Origin: an uncultured Flavobacteriaceae bacterium
GTDB taxonomy: Bacteria > Bacteroidota > Bacteroidia > Flavobacteriales > Flavobacteriaceae
DNA length: 64,000 nucleotides
Direction of reading: 5' to 3'
NCBI GenBank assembly: GCA_938011315.1
Contig: CALLUG010000015.1
Coordinates: 1-64,000, forward strand
The notes beneath the pieces were generated by a model that searched no databases, had not been told where the DNA came from, and worked only from the letters and a program-made list of their open reading frames with translations. This document shows, in pieces, positions 12,564 to 23,400 of the stretch. Positions within the stretch are counted from its first letter, which is position 1. Each line of letters begins with the position of its first letter. The position numbers and the translations under genes are program-made.

Positions 12564-13715
12564 ATGATGCAAAAAACAATAGTATTATTACTACTCATTT
12601 CTGGGGTAGCTAACGGGCAAACTGCTCTTCATAACTTTGGAAATATCCAAATGCATGATAATGCAGAAATAGGATTTCATATTAATTTAATAAATGACGG
12701 TACTTTTAATCAAAACCTAGGCTTTGTAGGCTTCTTTAACCCTAGAAATACTCTAACGATTTCCGGAACCGAAACACCTCGTTTTTTTGATATGGAAGTA
12801 GATGTAGAAGATAATTTGGAGTTACAGGTTAATACAGAAGTCTTAAATTCACTAACTTATACTAATGGGCATGTGATTACTCCTAGAGACACACCTAGGA
12901 TTTCATTAGATTTTTTTAGTGATGCCGTATATGTTTTTGAAAGTAATGTAAGACATACCGATGGGTATACAAGCTACTCAGGCAGTAACGAGTTTATTTT
13001 TCCAATAGGTGATGATAACAACTTAAGACCTTTAATTACACCAATCCAAAATGCAAGTTCTGTGTTTAGTGCGGCTTATTTTAATGAGGACCCAAATTTC
13101 CCCTCAACATTCCTTAACCCTTTTGACACTTCAAGTTTTGAGGACATTATTAGTGTTGTTAGTGTTGATGAATTTTGGGATTTTAACGGCAGAACAAAAA
13201 CCCAAGTTACTTTAACTTGGAACAGTGCTAGTAATGTCACTGACTTAGTAGACAACTTGCAAGACTTACGTGTTGTGGGATGGAGTATAGCCGAACAACG
13301 ATGGCTAGATTTAGGTAATACAGAATTTACAGGAAACAGGAGTTTTGGTACAATTACTTCGGATGCTTTTATTCCTGACGAGTATGACATCATTACATTT
13401 GGTAGTTTAATTACTGATGACGAGCTAATTGTGAATAATGCAATTTCACCTAATGGAGATGGTGTAAATGATTTTTTTAATATTGGAGGCTTAGAATTAT
13501 TCAATAATAATTTAAAAATCTACAATCGTTGGCAAAAATTAGTGTTTGAAGCTGACAACTACCAAAACGACTGGAATGGCGTATCGGACAGAGACTTTAT
13601 TACAAGTAGAGACAGCAGAATTCCTAGTGGTGCTTATGTGTATGTTTTAACTATTTTTGATGATAATAAAAACACAAGTAGAACGCTATCAGGATATCTA
13701 TATATTAGATATTAA
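12564..13715 (+). CDS. T9SS type B / gliding motility-associated C-terminal domain (CHU_C) protein
   Basis: Signal peptide; C-terminus NAISPNGDGVNDFFNIGGLELFNNNLKIYNRW...SGAYVYVLTI...LSGYLYIRY. Confidence 0.88.
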   Translation: MMQKTIVLLLLISGVANGQTALHNFGNIQMHDNAEIGFHINLINDGTFNQNLGFVGFFNPRNTLTISGTETPRFFDMEVDVEDNLELQVNTEVLNSLTYTNGHVITPRDTPRISLDFFSDAVYVFESNVRHTDGYTSYSGSNEFIFPIGDDNNLRPLITPIQNASSVFSAAYFNEDPNFPSTFLNPFDTSSFEDIISVVSVDEFWDFNGRTKTQVTLTWNSASNVTDLVDNLQDLRVVGWSIAEQRWLDLGNTEFTGNRSFGTITSDAFIPDEYDIITFGSLITDDELIVNNAISPNGDGVNDFFNIGGLELFNNNLKIYNRWQKLVFEADNYQNDWNGVSDRDFITSRDSRIPSGAYVYVLTIFDDNKNTSRTLSGYLYIRY

Positions 13716-13745
13716 AATTGTTTTTTTAAGAAAAATTAAAACTTC

Positions 13746-14078
13746 ATGAATACAATTAGCTTCAAAGATTTTGAAAAAATAGACCTGAGAGTAGGTACTA
13801 TAATAGAGGTTAAAGACTTTGCTAAAGCAAAAAATCCAGCGTACCAATTAAGCATCGATTTTGGCCCTTTAGGACTAAAAAAAACTTCTGCTCAAATTAC
13901 AACACTTTACAAGAAACAAGATTTGCTAAATCGCCAAGTGATTGCTGTTGTTAATTTTCCTAAAAAACAAATTGCTAATTTTATGAGCGAATGTTTATTG
14001 CTTGGAGCCGTTAACACTAAAGATGTTGTTTTACTTCATCCTCAACAACAAGTAACAAATGGAAGTACAGTAAGTTAA
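13746..14078 (+). CDS. tRNA-binding protein (CsaA-like EMAP-II/OB fold)
   Basis: FEKIDLRVGTIIEVKDFAKAKNPAYQLSIDFG...QITTLY...VVNFPKKQIANFMSECLLLGA. Confidence 0.85.
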   Translation: MNTISFKDFEKIDLRVGTIIEVKDFAKAKNPAYQLSIDFGPLGLKKTSAQITTLYKKQDLLNRQVIAVVNFPKKQIANFMSECLLLGAVNTKDVVLLHPQQQVTNGSTVS

Positions 14079-14264
14079 ACTTATTTCAAAAGTATTCTAT
14101 GAAAAGCGTTAGGCTATTCAGTGGATTTAGTGTAAATTTATTGAATAATCTAGAAATCAAAATACATAGTTGTTAAGAATTAAAACTTTATCCGTCTCAA
14201 TACAAACAGTCACTTTATTTGAAATTACTCTTTTTTCTATTTCAATAACATAACCTTAAAACAA

Positions 14265-14777
14265 ATGAAAAAAACCATATCTCTACTTATAATTACTTTA
14301 ATCTATAATACAGCTATTAGTCAGGACATGAATAATGCTAGTCTAAATGAGATTATAACAGCTGTTAGTGACTCTATTCAAGGTAATAATGGACGATGGC
14401 AATTTTCTATTAAAAACACGCCTTTTATTTGCATAACCGACCCAGCTAATAACCGTATGCGAATTATATCGCCTATTGTTGAATCCAACAAACTTGACGA
14501 TGAGTTAAAAACAAATGCGCTGGCTGCAAATTTTCATACGGCTCTGGATGTAAAATACGCTATATCAGAAGGTATTTTGTGGTCTGTTTTTATTCATCCC
14601 TTGAAAGAACTAACCAAACTTCAAGTAGAAGATGCTATTAGCCAAGTGTTTTTTGCCAACCGAACTTTTGGAACCATATATACAAGCACTAATTTAACTT
14701 TTGGGGGGAACAATGGAGAAAACAGCAATGCCCCTACTGAAAAACAAGAAGAGGAAATAAAAAAAGAGCGGTTTTAA
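14265..14777 (+). CDS. Hypothetical secreted protein
   Basis: Signal peptide MKKTISLLIITLIYNTAISQ; intact ORF, no family confidently recognised. Confidence 0.6.
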   Translation: MKKTISLLIITLIYNTAISQDMNNASLNEIITAVSDSIQGNNGRWQFSIKNTPFICITDPANNRMRIISPIVESNKLDDELKTNALAANFHTALDVKYAISEGILWSVFIHPLKELTKLQVEDAISQVFFANRTFGTIYTSTNLTFGGNNGENSNAPTEKQEEEIKKERF

Positions 14778-15095
14778 TAAGGACTGTCTTACGTTTTTCT
14801 ATTTTGTTATAGACATTTAAAAACGTTTATTGTTTGTCTTGTATTATGTTTTAGTTTTTTTGTTTAATTACACAAACAACCTTATTACATTCTGTTCCAT
14901 TTTATAAAAAGATAAAAGCTAAACCATACAATATGTAGGCATTTATATGGAATAGCTTTTTAAATTTATAGGCAAATGTTTCTTTTTAGGGACTTTAAAG
15001 GTTTACTTTATGTTTCATTTGCAATTTTATTATAAAAAAATCAATTTTTATGCCAAAAGTGTATTTTTTTGGCTTATTTTTTAAATATACGTTAT

Positions 15096-15701
15096 ATGAG
15101 TTGGATTACAATAATTCCTTTTGAAGCTGCCCAAGGAAAACTAAAGGCTATTTATAAAAAAATTAAAGGGCCTAATGGCCAAATAGACAATATTCTTGCT
15201 GCTCATAGTTTAAGACCACATACTCTTGTTGGGCATATGAGTATTTATAAAAATGTACTACATCATACTAATAATACCTTTCCTAATTGGTTTTTAGAAT
15301 TATTAGGAACGTACACAAGTTATATTAATAAGTGTGATTACTGCTATATTCATCACTTTACAGGAATGAAACGCTTTTTAAAAAACGATAGCAAGGCAGA
15401 TCGTATAAAAACACATATAGAGAACGATACCCTAACCACCATTTTAAACCCTAAAGAAAATGCTCTTGTAATGTATGCAAAAGCACTCACTTTAAACCCA
15501 AGTAGTCTTAACAAGAATAGGATTAAAGAGATGCACGACCTAGATATTAACGATGGAGAAATATTAGAAGTCAATCAAGTTGTTGCTTATTTTAACTACG
15601 CTAACAGAACTGTATTGGGCTTAGGGGTAAATACTAATAACGAGGTGTTAGGTTTGTCTCCAAGCAATAAAGATGACGAGGAGGCATGGAATCATAATTA
15701 A
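15096..15701 (+). CDS. Carboxymuconolactone decarboxylase/AhpD-like peroxidase-related protein
   Basis: Start trimmed to MSWITIIPFEAA; CDYCYIHH (CxxCxxxH-type) motif. Confidence 0.8.
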   Translation: MSWITIIPFEAAQGKLKAIYKKIKGPNGQIDNILAAHSLRPHTLVGHMSIYKNVLHHTNNTFPNWFLELLGTYTSYINKCDYCYIHHFTGMKRFLKNDSKADRIKTHIENDTLTTILNPKENALVMYAKALTLNPSSLNKNRIKEMHDLDINDGEILEVNQVVAYFNYANRTVLGLGVNTNNEVLGLSPSNKDDEEAWNHN

Positions 15702-15747
15702 CATAAAGTAGTAGTAGTAATGCTACGATTTAAGCGTTTAGCCAATT

Positions 15748-16116
15748 TTAATATTGTTTAGTCCAAGCTTTCCATCCTCCGGAAAAATCATAAATTTCTA
15801 AAAAACCTGATTTTTCGAGTAATCTACTGGCCCTTTTTGTTCTCACTCCAGAGTAGCAGTAAATGTATATTGGCTTGTGCTTGTCTAGCTTTTCAATTTG
15901 AATTTTAAAATTAGTCTTATCGGCAATACCAATTCTTATAGCATCATCAATATAACCTGCTTCATACTCTTTTTTAGTCCTGATATCAACAAGTTGTACA
16001 TTTTTGCCTATAACCTTATGCCTAAAAGTTTTTAAATCAATAACATTTATTTTTGCCGATTGTGCCTGACAAGATAGCAACGCCATTAAAAAATGAAATA
16101 TAATACTTAGCCGCAT
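15748..16116 (-). CDS. Rhodanese-like domain lipoprotein
   Basis: Start trimmed to MRLSIIFHFLMALLSC (lipobox); LVDIRTKKEYEAGYIDDAI, IYCYSGVRTKRA active-site loop; TAATG overlap with upstream gene. Confidence 0.82.
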   Translation of the reverse strand: MRLSIIFHFLMALLSCQAQSAKINVIDLKTFRHKVIGKNVQLVDIRTKKEYEAGYIDDAIRIGIADKTNFKIQIEKLDKHKPIYIYCYSGVRTKRASRLLEKSGFLEIYDFSGGWKAWTKQY

Positions 16117-17531
16117 TATTCTTGTGTTTCTGTTGGGCACACAAAATCTGTAACAGGGATTCCGGATCGTTTTATGGCTTCAAAACCACCAGCAACGTCA
16201 ACAATATTATGTATTCCTTTGGCTTTAAGTAACGATGCAGCAATCATACTCCTGTAACCACCTGCACAATGAATATAGTGTGTTGCGTTGGGTAAAAAAC
16301 TTGACAAATAGTCGTTTATAAAACTAAGTGGTGTATGCTTTGCGCCTTTGATATGCTCTGTATTAAACTCACCGTGTTTTCTAACGTCAAACACAGAAGT
16401 TCCCTCTTCCTCTAATGTTGTTTTAAAGGTTTCTGCTGGTATAGACAACACTGTATCTCGTTCTTTTTGGGCGTCCTTCCAAGCTCGAAATCCTCCTTTT
16501 AGGTAACCCAGCGTATTATCAAAACCTACACGGGAAAGCCTTGTAATAGCCTCTTGCTCTTTACCCTCTGGTGCAACTAGCAGTATAGCTTGTTTTACAT
16601 CGCCTATTAGGGCACCTACCCAAGGTGCGAATCCGCCGTTTAAGCCAATAAATATCGCATTAGGAATATGTCCTTCTGCAAAGTCATTTTGATGTCGGAC
16701 ATCCAAAACAATGGTTTCTGTTTTGCTTGCTTCAATAGCAAAAGCTTCTGGGCTTAATGCCTTTGCACTTCTTTTTAGGACATCATTAAAGTCTTCATAG
16801 CCCTCTTTATTCATTTTTACATTAAGCGGAAAATATTGTGGTGGTGGCAACAGACCTTCTGTAACTTCTTTTACAAATTCAGCCTTTGTCATATCACTAC
16901 GCAGGGCGTAATTTGTTTTTTTCTGCTCACCTAAAAGCCCTATGGTTTCTTTACTCAAATTCTTACCGCAAGCAGAACCAGCACCGTGAGCGGGGTACAC
17001 AATAACATGATCTGCTAGAGGCATTATTTTATGTCTTAAGCTATCGTACAGGATTTCTGCTAACTGTTCTTGAGTCATTGTAGTCGCTTTTTGAGACAAA
17101 TCTGGTCGTCCAACATCACCCAAAAACAAAGTGTCTCCTGTAAAAATAGCATAGTCTTTATTATGTTGATCTCTCAAAAGGTACGTTGTACTTTCCATAG
17201 TGTGCCCAGGCGTATGCAAGGCTACAATAGTAAGGTGTCCCAACTTAAACTCTTGTCCATCCTGCGCAATAATTGCCTCAAACGTTGTGTTGGCATTAGG
17301 GCCATATATAATTGGTGCTCCTGTTTGTTTTGATAATGTTAAATGACCACTCACAAAATCGGCATGGAAGTGAGTTTCAAAAATATATTTAATTTTAGAA
17401 TTCTCTGCGTTTGCTTTATCTAGGTATGAACTTACCTCTCTTAGGGGGTCTATAATAGCAACCTCACCTTCGCTCTCTATATAATAAGCACCTTGTGCTA
17501 AACAATTGGTATATATTTGTTCTATATTCAT
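16116..17531 (-). CDS. MBL-fold metallohydrolase with two rhodanese domains (persulfide dioxygenase-like)
   Basis: FETHFHADFVSGH, HTPGHTMEST, YPAHGAGSACG; rhodanese motifs VLDVRHQNDFAEGHIPNA and VFDVRKHGEFNTEHIKGA...IHCAGGYRS. Confidence 0.9.
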   Translation of the reverse strand: MNIEQIYTNCLAQGAYYIESEGEVAIIDPLREVSSYLDKANAENSKIKYIFETHFHADFVSGHLTLSKQTGAPIIYGPNANTTFEAIIAQDGQEFKLGHLTIVALHTPGHTMESTTYLLRDQHNKDYAIFTGDTLFLGDVGRPDLSQKATTMTQEQLAEILYDSLRHKIMPLADHVIVYPAHGAGSACGKNLSKETIGLLGEQKKTNYALRSDMTKAEFVKEVTEGLLPPPQYFPLNVKMNKEGYEDFNDVLKRSAKALSPEAFAIEASKTETIVLDVRHQNDFAEGHIPNAIFIGLNGGFAPWVGALIGDVKQAILLVAPEGKEQEAITRLSRVGFDNTLGYLKGGFRAWKDAQKERDTVLSIPAETFKTTLEEEGTSVFDVRKHGEFNTEHIKGAKHTPLSFINDYLSSFLPNATHYIHCAGGYRSMIAASLLKAKGIHNIVDVAGGFEAIKRSGIPVTDFVCPTETQE

Positions 17532-17570
17532 AAATTAATATTTGCAATCCATATCAGTAAAATGTAGTAA

Positions 17571-17578
17571 CAAAGATA
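17571..17578 (-). promoter_or_regulatory. -7 box TATCTTTG of putative promoter for MBL/rhodanese operon
   Basis: TAnnTTTG consensus match 40 nt upstream of start. Confidence 0.45.
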
Positions 17579-17638
17579 TTAATCCCGTTTTATTTTAAAG
17601 AAAATATAACTTGTAAATTGTATTTATATTAACAACCA

Positions 17639-17740
17639 ATACCAATTGTTACTTAAAAATGAGCTATAAATAATCTAGAATATAGTGTTTAGATGACATA
17701 GAAACGAATAATATCGCTTATTTTGAATCGAAATTGGTAT
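17639..17740 (-). repeat. Copy B of dispersed inverted-repeat element (opposite orientation)
   Basis: Reverse complement ATACCAATTTCGATTCAAAATAAGCGATATTATTCGTTTCTAT...TTTATAGCTCATTTTTAAGTAACAATTGGTAT aligns to copies A and C. Confidence 0.72.
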
Positions 17741-17837
17741 CATTAGCGTTTTAAAAAAAAAATTAGTTGATAATATCTTTTTATTTTTTACGCTACGTTA
17801 CTTCAAAATATTATTTTTACTCAAACAAAATATAATT

Positions 17838-18725
17838 ATGACTTTACTACTTATGGCTGCTGGAAGCGGTAGTCGTTACGGAAAACTAAAACAATTTGAT
17901 GAACTAGGCCCTAAGGACGAATTTTTAATGGAGTTTAGCATTTTTGACGCTATAGAAAATGGATTCAATCATATTGTAGTTATTACTAAAGCCGAAAACA
18001 AATCATTTTTAACCAACTATCTTACTCAACGCCTACCAAAGCATGTAGCACTAGACGTTCTTGCTCAAAACATTAAGGATCTTCCCAAACAAACTAAGTT
18101 ACAAACAGAGCGCATAAAACCATGGGGAACTGCACATGCAGTATGGACTGCTAGGCACGTTATAACGTCTGAATTTGTGATTATTAATGCAGACGATTAT
18201 TATGGAAAACCTGCTTTTGTGGCTGCTTCTAATTTCATAAAAAATAGCACAAGCCATAATACTTACGGCATCGTAGCCTATAGCCTAAAAGACACTTTGT
18301 CTGAACATGGTGCTGTTTCTAGAGGTATTTGTACTGACGATGAAGGAAAACTAATTTCTATTGAAGAGCATACTAAAATTCAAAACACTAAAGACGGTCT
18401 TATTGTAGATCAAGATTCTGGAAAGACGCTAGACCCTAACACACTCGTTTCGATGAATTTTTGGATATGCAATGCTGCTATTTTTGATTATATAGAAACG
18501 TATTTTTCTGAGTTTTTAAAAGTCCCACAAAATTTAGAAAAAAGTGAAATTTATTTGCCTTTTGTTGCCCAAGAGATGATGAGCAATGGTTTGGTTAATA
18601 TTACTATTATTCCGTCGCACAGCGACTGGTTTGGGGTAACTTATTATGACGATAAAGCCTCGGCAGTAACAACTCTAGCTGCATTAACAAAATCTAAAAA
18701 ATATCCAAGCCCACTGTGGGTTTAA
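17838..18725 (+). CDS. Sugar-phosphate nucleotidyltransferase family protein
   Basis: LLMAAGSGSRYGKLKQFDELGP nucleotidyltransferase motif; INADDYYG. Confidence 0.85.
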   Translation: MTLLLMAAGSGSRYGKLKQFDELGPKDEFLMEFSIFDAIENGFNHIVVITKAENKSFLTNYLTQRLPKHVALDVLAQNIKDLPKQTKLQTERIKPWGTAHAVWTARHVITSEFVIINADDYYGKPAFVAASNFIKNSTSHNTYGIVAYSLKDTLSEHGAVSRGICTDDEGKLISIEEHTKIQNTKDGLIVDQDSGKTLDPNTLVSMNFWICNAAIFDYIETYFSEFLKVPQNLEKSEIYLPFVAQEMMSNGLVNITIIPSHSDWFGVTYYDDKASAVTTLAALTKSKKYPSPLWV

Positions 18726-18833
18726 ACTAAGCCAAATAGCATTTTACGCACAAAGTAATTAAAGTTTATTTTTTATACTAATGGTAGGCAAAAGATATCT
18801 GTTTTACAACTCTTTTTGCTCGTCTTAATTAAT

Positions 18834-18841
18834 TACCTTTG
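18834..18841 (+). promoter_or_regulatory. -7 box TACCTTTG of putative purB promoter
   Basis: TAnnTTTG match 22 nt upstream of trimmed purB start. Confidence 0.5.
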
Positions 18842-18863
18842 CGTCCTTAAAAATAGTGTTATT

Positions 18864-20210
18864 ATGATGTCTTTAACTGCTCTTAACGCTGTATCTCCTA
18901 TAGATGGTAGATATAGAGATAAAACAAATATGCTAGCAGCATATTTTTCTGAGGAAGCTTTAATTAAATATCGTGTTTTGGTTGAGATAGAATACTTTAT
19001 TTCACTATGCGAAATTCCTTTAACCCAGTTGGCGTCTTTTGATTCAAGTTTATTTGATAAGCTAAGAGAAATCTACACAAATTTTTCTACTGAAGATGCT
19101 CTAGCAATTAAGACTATTGAGCGTGTTACAAATCATGATGTAAAGGCTGTTGAGTATTTTATAAAAGAACAGTTTGATCGTTTAAACATTTCTGAATATA
19201 AAGAATTTATTCATTTTGGATTAACGTCTCAAGACATAAATAATACCGCAATACCGCTAAGTTTAAAAGATGCTATAACACATGTTTACCTCCCCCAATA
19301 CACATTAGTTATAGAAAAACTGAAAGAACTCGCTATGGAGTGGAAAGATATTTCTATGCTAGCACGTACGCACGGACAACCAGCCTCCCCTACACTATTA
19401 GGAAAAGAAATAACGGTTTTTGTTGTTCGATTGCAAGAGCAAATCAACGTATTAAACGCAATTCCAAATGCTGCAAAATTTGGCGGAGCAACAGGAAATT
19501 ATAATGCACACAAGGTTGCTTACCCCAATATTGACTGGAAAGCATTTGGCACTACATTTGTACAAAATAGATTAGGCCTACACCACTCATTTCCAACAAC
19601 TCAAATTGAACACTATGACCATATGGCTGCTTTATTTGATGGGCTAAAACGTATCAATACGATCATTATCGACTTGAATCGCGATATTTGGACTTACGTT
19701 TCTATGGAATATTTTAAACAAAAAATTAAACAAGGAGAAGTAGGTAGTTCTGCAATGCCGCATAAAGTCAATCCTATTGATTTTGAAAATAGCGAAGGAA
19801 ATCTTGGCTTGGCAAACGCCGTTTTTGAATATTTATCAAGAAAGCTCCCTGTATCACGTTTACAACGCGACTTAACAGACAGCACCGTACTACGTAACAT
19901 TGGTATTCCTATAGGACACACCTTAATTGGTTTTAAATCGACTTTAAAAGGGCTAAACAAATTGCTCCTTAACAAACAGAAAATTGCAGAAGATTTAGAA
20001 CAAAATTGGGCAGTAGTTGCAGAAGCAATTCAAACTATTTTGCGTCGTGAAGGTTACCCAAATCCTTATGAAGCACTAAAGGGGTTGACTCGAACCAACG
20101 AAGCTATTACACAAACCTCTATTGCTAGTTTTATCGATACCTTAAAAATAGATGATTGTGTTAAATCTGAACTAAAAGCAATTAGCCCTAGCAATTATAC
20201 AGGAATATAG
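18864..20210 (+). CDS. purB: Adenylosuccinate lyase
   Basis: Start trimmed to MMSLTALNAVSPIDGRY; signature GSSAMPHKVNPIDFEN. Confidence 0.96.
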   Translation: MMSLTALNAVSPIDGRYRDKTNMLAAYFSEEALIKYRVLVEIEYFISLCEIPLTQLASFDSSLFDKLREIYTNFSTEDALAIKTIERVTNHDVKAVEYFIKEQFDRLNISEYKEFIHFGLTSQDINNTAIPLSLKDAITHVYLPQYTLVIEKLKELAMEWKDISMLARTHGQPASPTLLGKEITVFVVRLQEQINVLNAIPNAAKFGGATGNYNAHKVAYPNIDWKAFGTTFVQNRLGLHHSFPTTQIEHYDHMAALFDGLKRINTIIIDLNRDIWTYVSMEYFKQKIKQGEVGSSAMPHKVNPIDFENSEGNLGLANAVFEYLSRKLPVSRLQRDLTDSTVLRNIGIPIGHTLIGFKSTLKGLNKLLLNKQKIAEDLEQNWAVVAEAIQTILRREGYPNPYEALKGLTRTNEAITQTSIASFIDTLKIDDCVKSELKAISPSNYTGI

Positions 20211-20420
20211 ACTTACTAAAATCCTCTAAAAAACATATCGTTTCATATCCGTAGCAAGCGCTGTTCTTGTGTTACCTAAAGTCATTTATTAACTGTTAAT
20301 GGAAATATTTTTGTAGGTAAGACTCAAGAAATGAACAATCATAATTGTTATTAGTATTTTTTGTAATACTTTGTTAAAAAAAGCAAAATATTATATCTTA
20401 GGCAACTCTAACTTAATATT

Positions 20421-23400
20421 ATGCCAGCACTACGTTTTTGTATTTTCGTCATTTTAATTAGCTTATGTTCTTCTTGCAACTCAAAAAGCGAGCATGACAA
20501 AACCTTTGAAAACCTTACTGAATTTCACAAATACCAAGATTATATAACCGAAGTGTCTTCCGGAATTATTTCTGCTTACGAGCCCATACATATCATTTTA
20601 CAACAACCAGTACAAGGTTGGGACACCAATCAATTGTTGGAGCGTTCTATTTTGAAAGTCTCACCAAAAATCAAAGGTAAATTAGTAGCTTTAAACAATA
20701 AAACAATTTCGTTTAAGCCTGAAACTCATTTTAAAAATGATACCGAGTATAAGTTCACATTAAACTTAAGTGCTTTAAATATTAATGTGAAAAAAGAGTT
20801 AAATCATAAATTTACTTTTAACGTAAAAACGCTTAAACAACAGTTTTCTATAAGCACCGAAAATTTACAATCTTACAACAAAAATTGGCAATACGCTAAC
20901 GGTACCATTCGCACTAACGATTTTATGGACATTTCTATAGCAAAAAACCTATTACGCGCCACACAAAACAAACAAGAGTTAAACGTCAAGTTTTTTGAAA
21001 TCGATAAAAAAAGTAAGGTATTTAATTTTCGTATCGACAGCATTCAACGTTTAGAAAACGATTCTGAAATAAACTTACAATGGTCTGGAAAAACCTTTGG
21101 AATTAACACAGAAGGTAAAGATTTCTTAAACATACCTGGCAAAAATAATTTCGCAGTTACAGGAGTTACCGTAAACAATACGGACACTCAATATGTAGAG
21201 GTTCAATTTTCAGACCCTTTAAAAAAAGATCAAAATTTTGACGGTCTAATTGCTATACAAGATGCTAATACATTAAAATACACCGTTAACGGACAAACTT
21301 TAAAGGTGTACCCTAAAAAAGACCTAAAAGGGACATTGCAACTCACTGTATTTGAAGGAATAAAGAACAGTGACAATTATAAATTAAAAACAGAGTATTC
21401 AGAAAAAATTCTTTTCCAACAAGCCAAGCCCGAAGTTCGCTTACTACAAAGTGGTACAATACTTCCTAACTCTACAAATTTAAAATTAAATTTTGAAGCG
21501 ATCAACTTAAAGGCTCTAGAGCTTACGATATATAAAATTTATGAAGATAATATCCTGCAATTTTTACAAAACAATACCTTATCTAGCAAACGAAACCTAC
21601 AACAAGTAGGACGCCCAATTGCCAAAAAATTAATTCGTCTTAACGAAAACGCTGCTCTAAACCTAAAACAATGGAATGCTTTTGCCATTGACTTGAATGA
21701 ACTCATTACACCCAAGCCTGGTGCCATTTACCGTGTAAAGATAAGTTATAAAAAAAATTATTCTTTATACCAATGCGAAGGTGAAACAACTTCAAACCAG
21801 CTCGTAGATAGTGATTCTGATTTTGACAGTGAAATTACTGAAACTAATTATTGGAATACTAACGAAACTTACTATAATTATAACTGGAATGAACGTGATA
21901 ACCCATGCTCAGATTCGTATTTTAGAAACAAAAAAATTGAAACTAATATTTTAGCTTCCAATATTGGAGTTATTGTTAAAAAAGGACAAAACAACAATTA
22001 CAAAATTGTTGTTAATGATATTACTACCACGCAGCCCATTAACAATGCTAAAGCAACTTTTTATAACTACCAACAACAAGAAATTACTTCTACAACAACA
22101 AACAACGATGGTATAGCTTCTTTTGCAAACAAAACGCCTGCATTTTTTGCAATTGTAACCTACAAAAATCAAAAAACTTATGTAAAACTAAATGACGGAA
22201 ACGCATTATCAGTAAGTAAGTTTGATGTTGCTGGAGTACGACTACAAAAGGGAATTAAAGGCTATATATATGGTGAACGTGGCGTCTGGAGACCAGGCGA
22301 CACACTTTTTGTATCTTTTATGCTTAATGATAATGCTAATAAGTTACCAAAAAACCATCCAGTAAATTTTGAGCTAAGAGACCCTTATGGAAAAACAGTT
22401 TATAAAGAGATTAAAACTCAAAACATAGGTAACTTATATCCATTTATATTTAAAACTTCAAGCAAAGCCCCAACAGGAAACTGGTCAGCACAGATAAAAG
22501 TAGGTGGAGCTTCCTTTTCTAAACAATTAAAAATTGAAACCATAAAGCCCAATCGTTTAAAACTAAAAACTAGTTTTAATGATGAAATCCTAAAAACAAA
22601 TACCGCAATAAAAGGACACTTAGAAGCACTATGGTTACACGGTGCAATAGCTAAAAATCTAAAGGCAGATATTAGTGTTCGTTTTAAGCCTACTAAAACC
22701 ACTTTTAAAGCCTTTACGGCTTATACCTTTGATGATCCCTCTCGAAAATTTGAAACTGAAGATCAAGACGTATTTTCCGGTAAACTATCTGAAACAGGAA
22801 AAGTAACATTCAACTTCGAGCCTGAATTAAAACAACAAACAGCAGGAATGCTAAAAGCCTCTTTTGTAACCAAAGTATACGAAAACGGTGGAGACTTTAG
22901 TACTGACGTTATTAATAAAGACTTTTCGCCTTACGAAACCTATATCGGACTACTCAGTCCAAAAGGCGATAAAACTCGAGGCGCACTCCTTACCGATACA
23001 CAACATCGTTTTGATGTTGTGTCGGTCGATCAATATGGAAATCCAAAAGCAGCAAAAACGTTAGAAGCATATGTATATAAAGTAAACTGGCGATGGTGGT
23101 GGGATACTTCTGAAGACAATCTCTCCTCATACAACCAAAATACGTATAAAGAAGAAGTTTTTAAAACAAAGATTACAACCAATACTAATGGTAAGGCAAG
23201 CTTTAATTTTTCTTTAAAGTACCCCGAATGGGGTCGTTATCTAGTTCGTGTTATTGACCCCAATGGAGGACATGCTACTGGAAAAACGATTTATATTGAT
23301 TGGCCAGGATGGGCAGGGAAGTCTAGAAAACAAGACCCATCAGCAGCAACTATGCTCTTATTGTCTACCGATAAAAAAAGCTATAACACAGGTGAGTCCG

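Noticed and set aside
14778-15095. ~320-bp AT-rich gap before the AhpD-like gene
   Set aside because: No convincing ORF, inverted repeat or element match beyond AT-rich background.
16116-17531. Possible beta-lactamase annotation for the MBL-fold gene
   Set aside because: Rhodanese fusion and motif pattern point to persulfide dioxygenase-like/sulfur metabolism, not antibiotic resistance.
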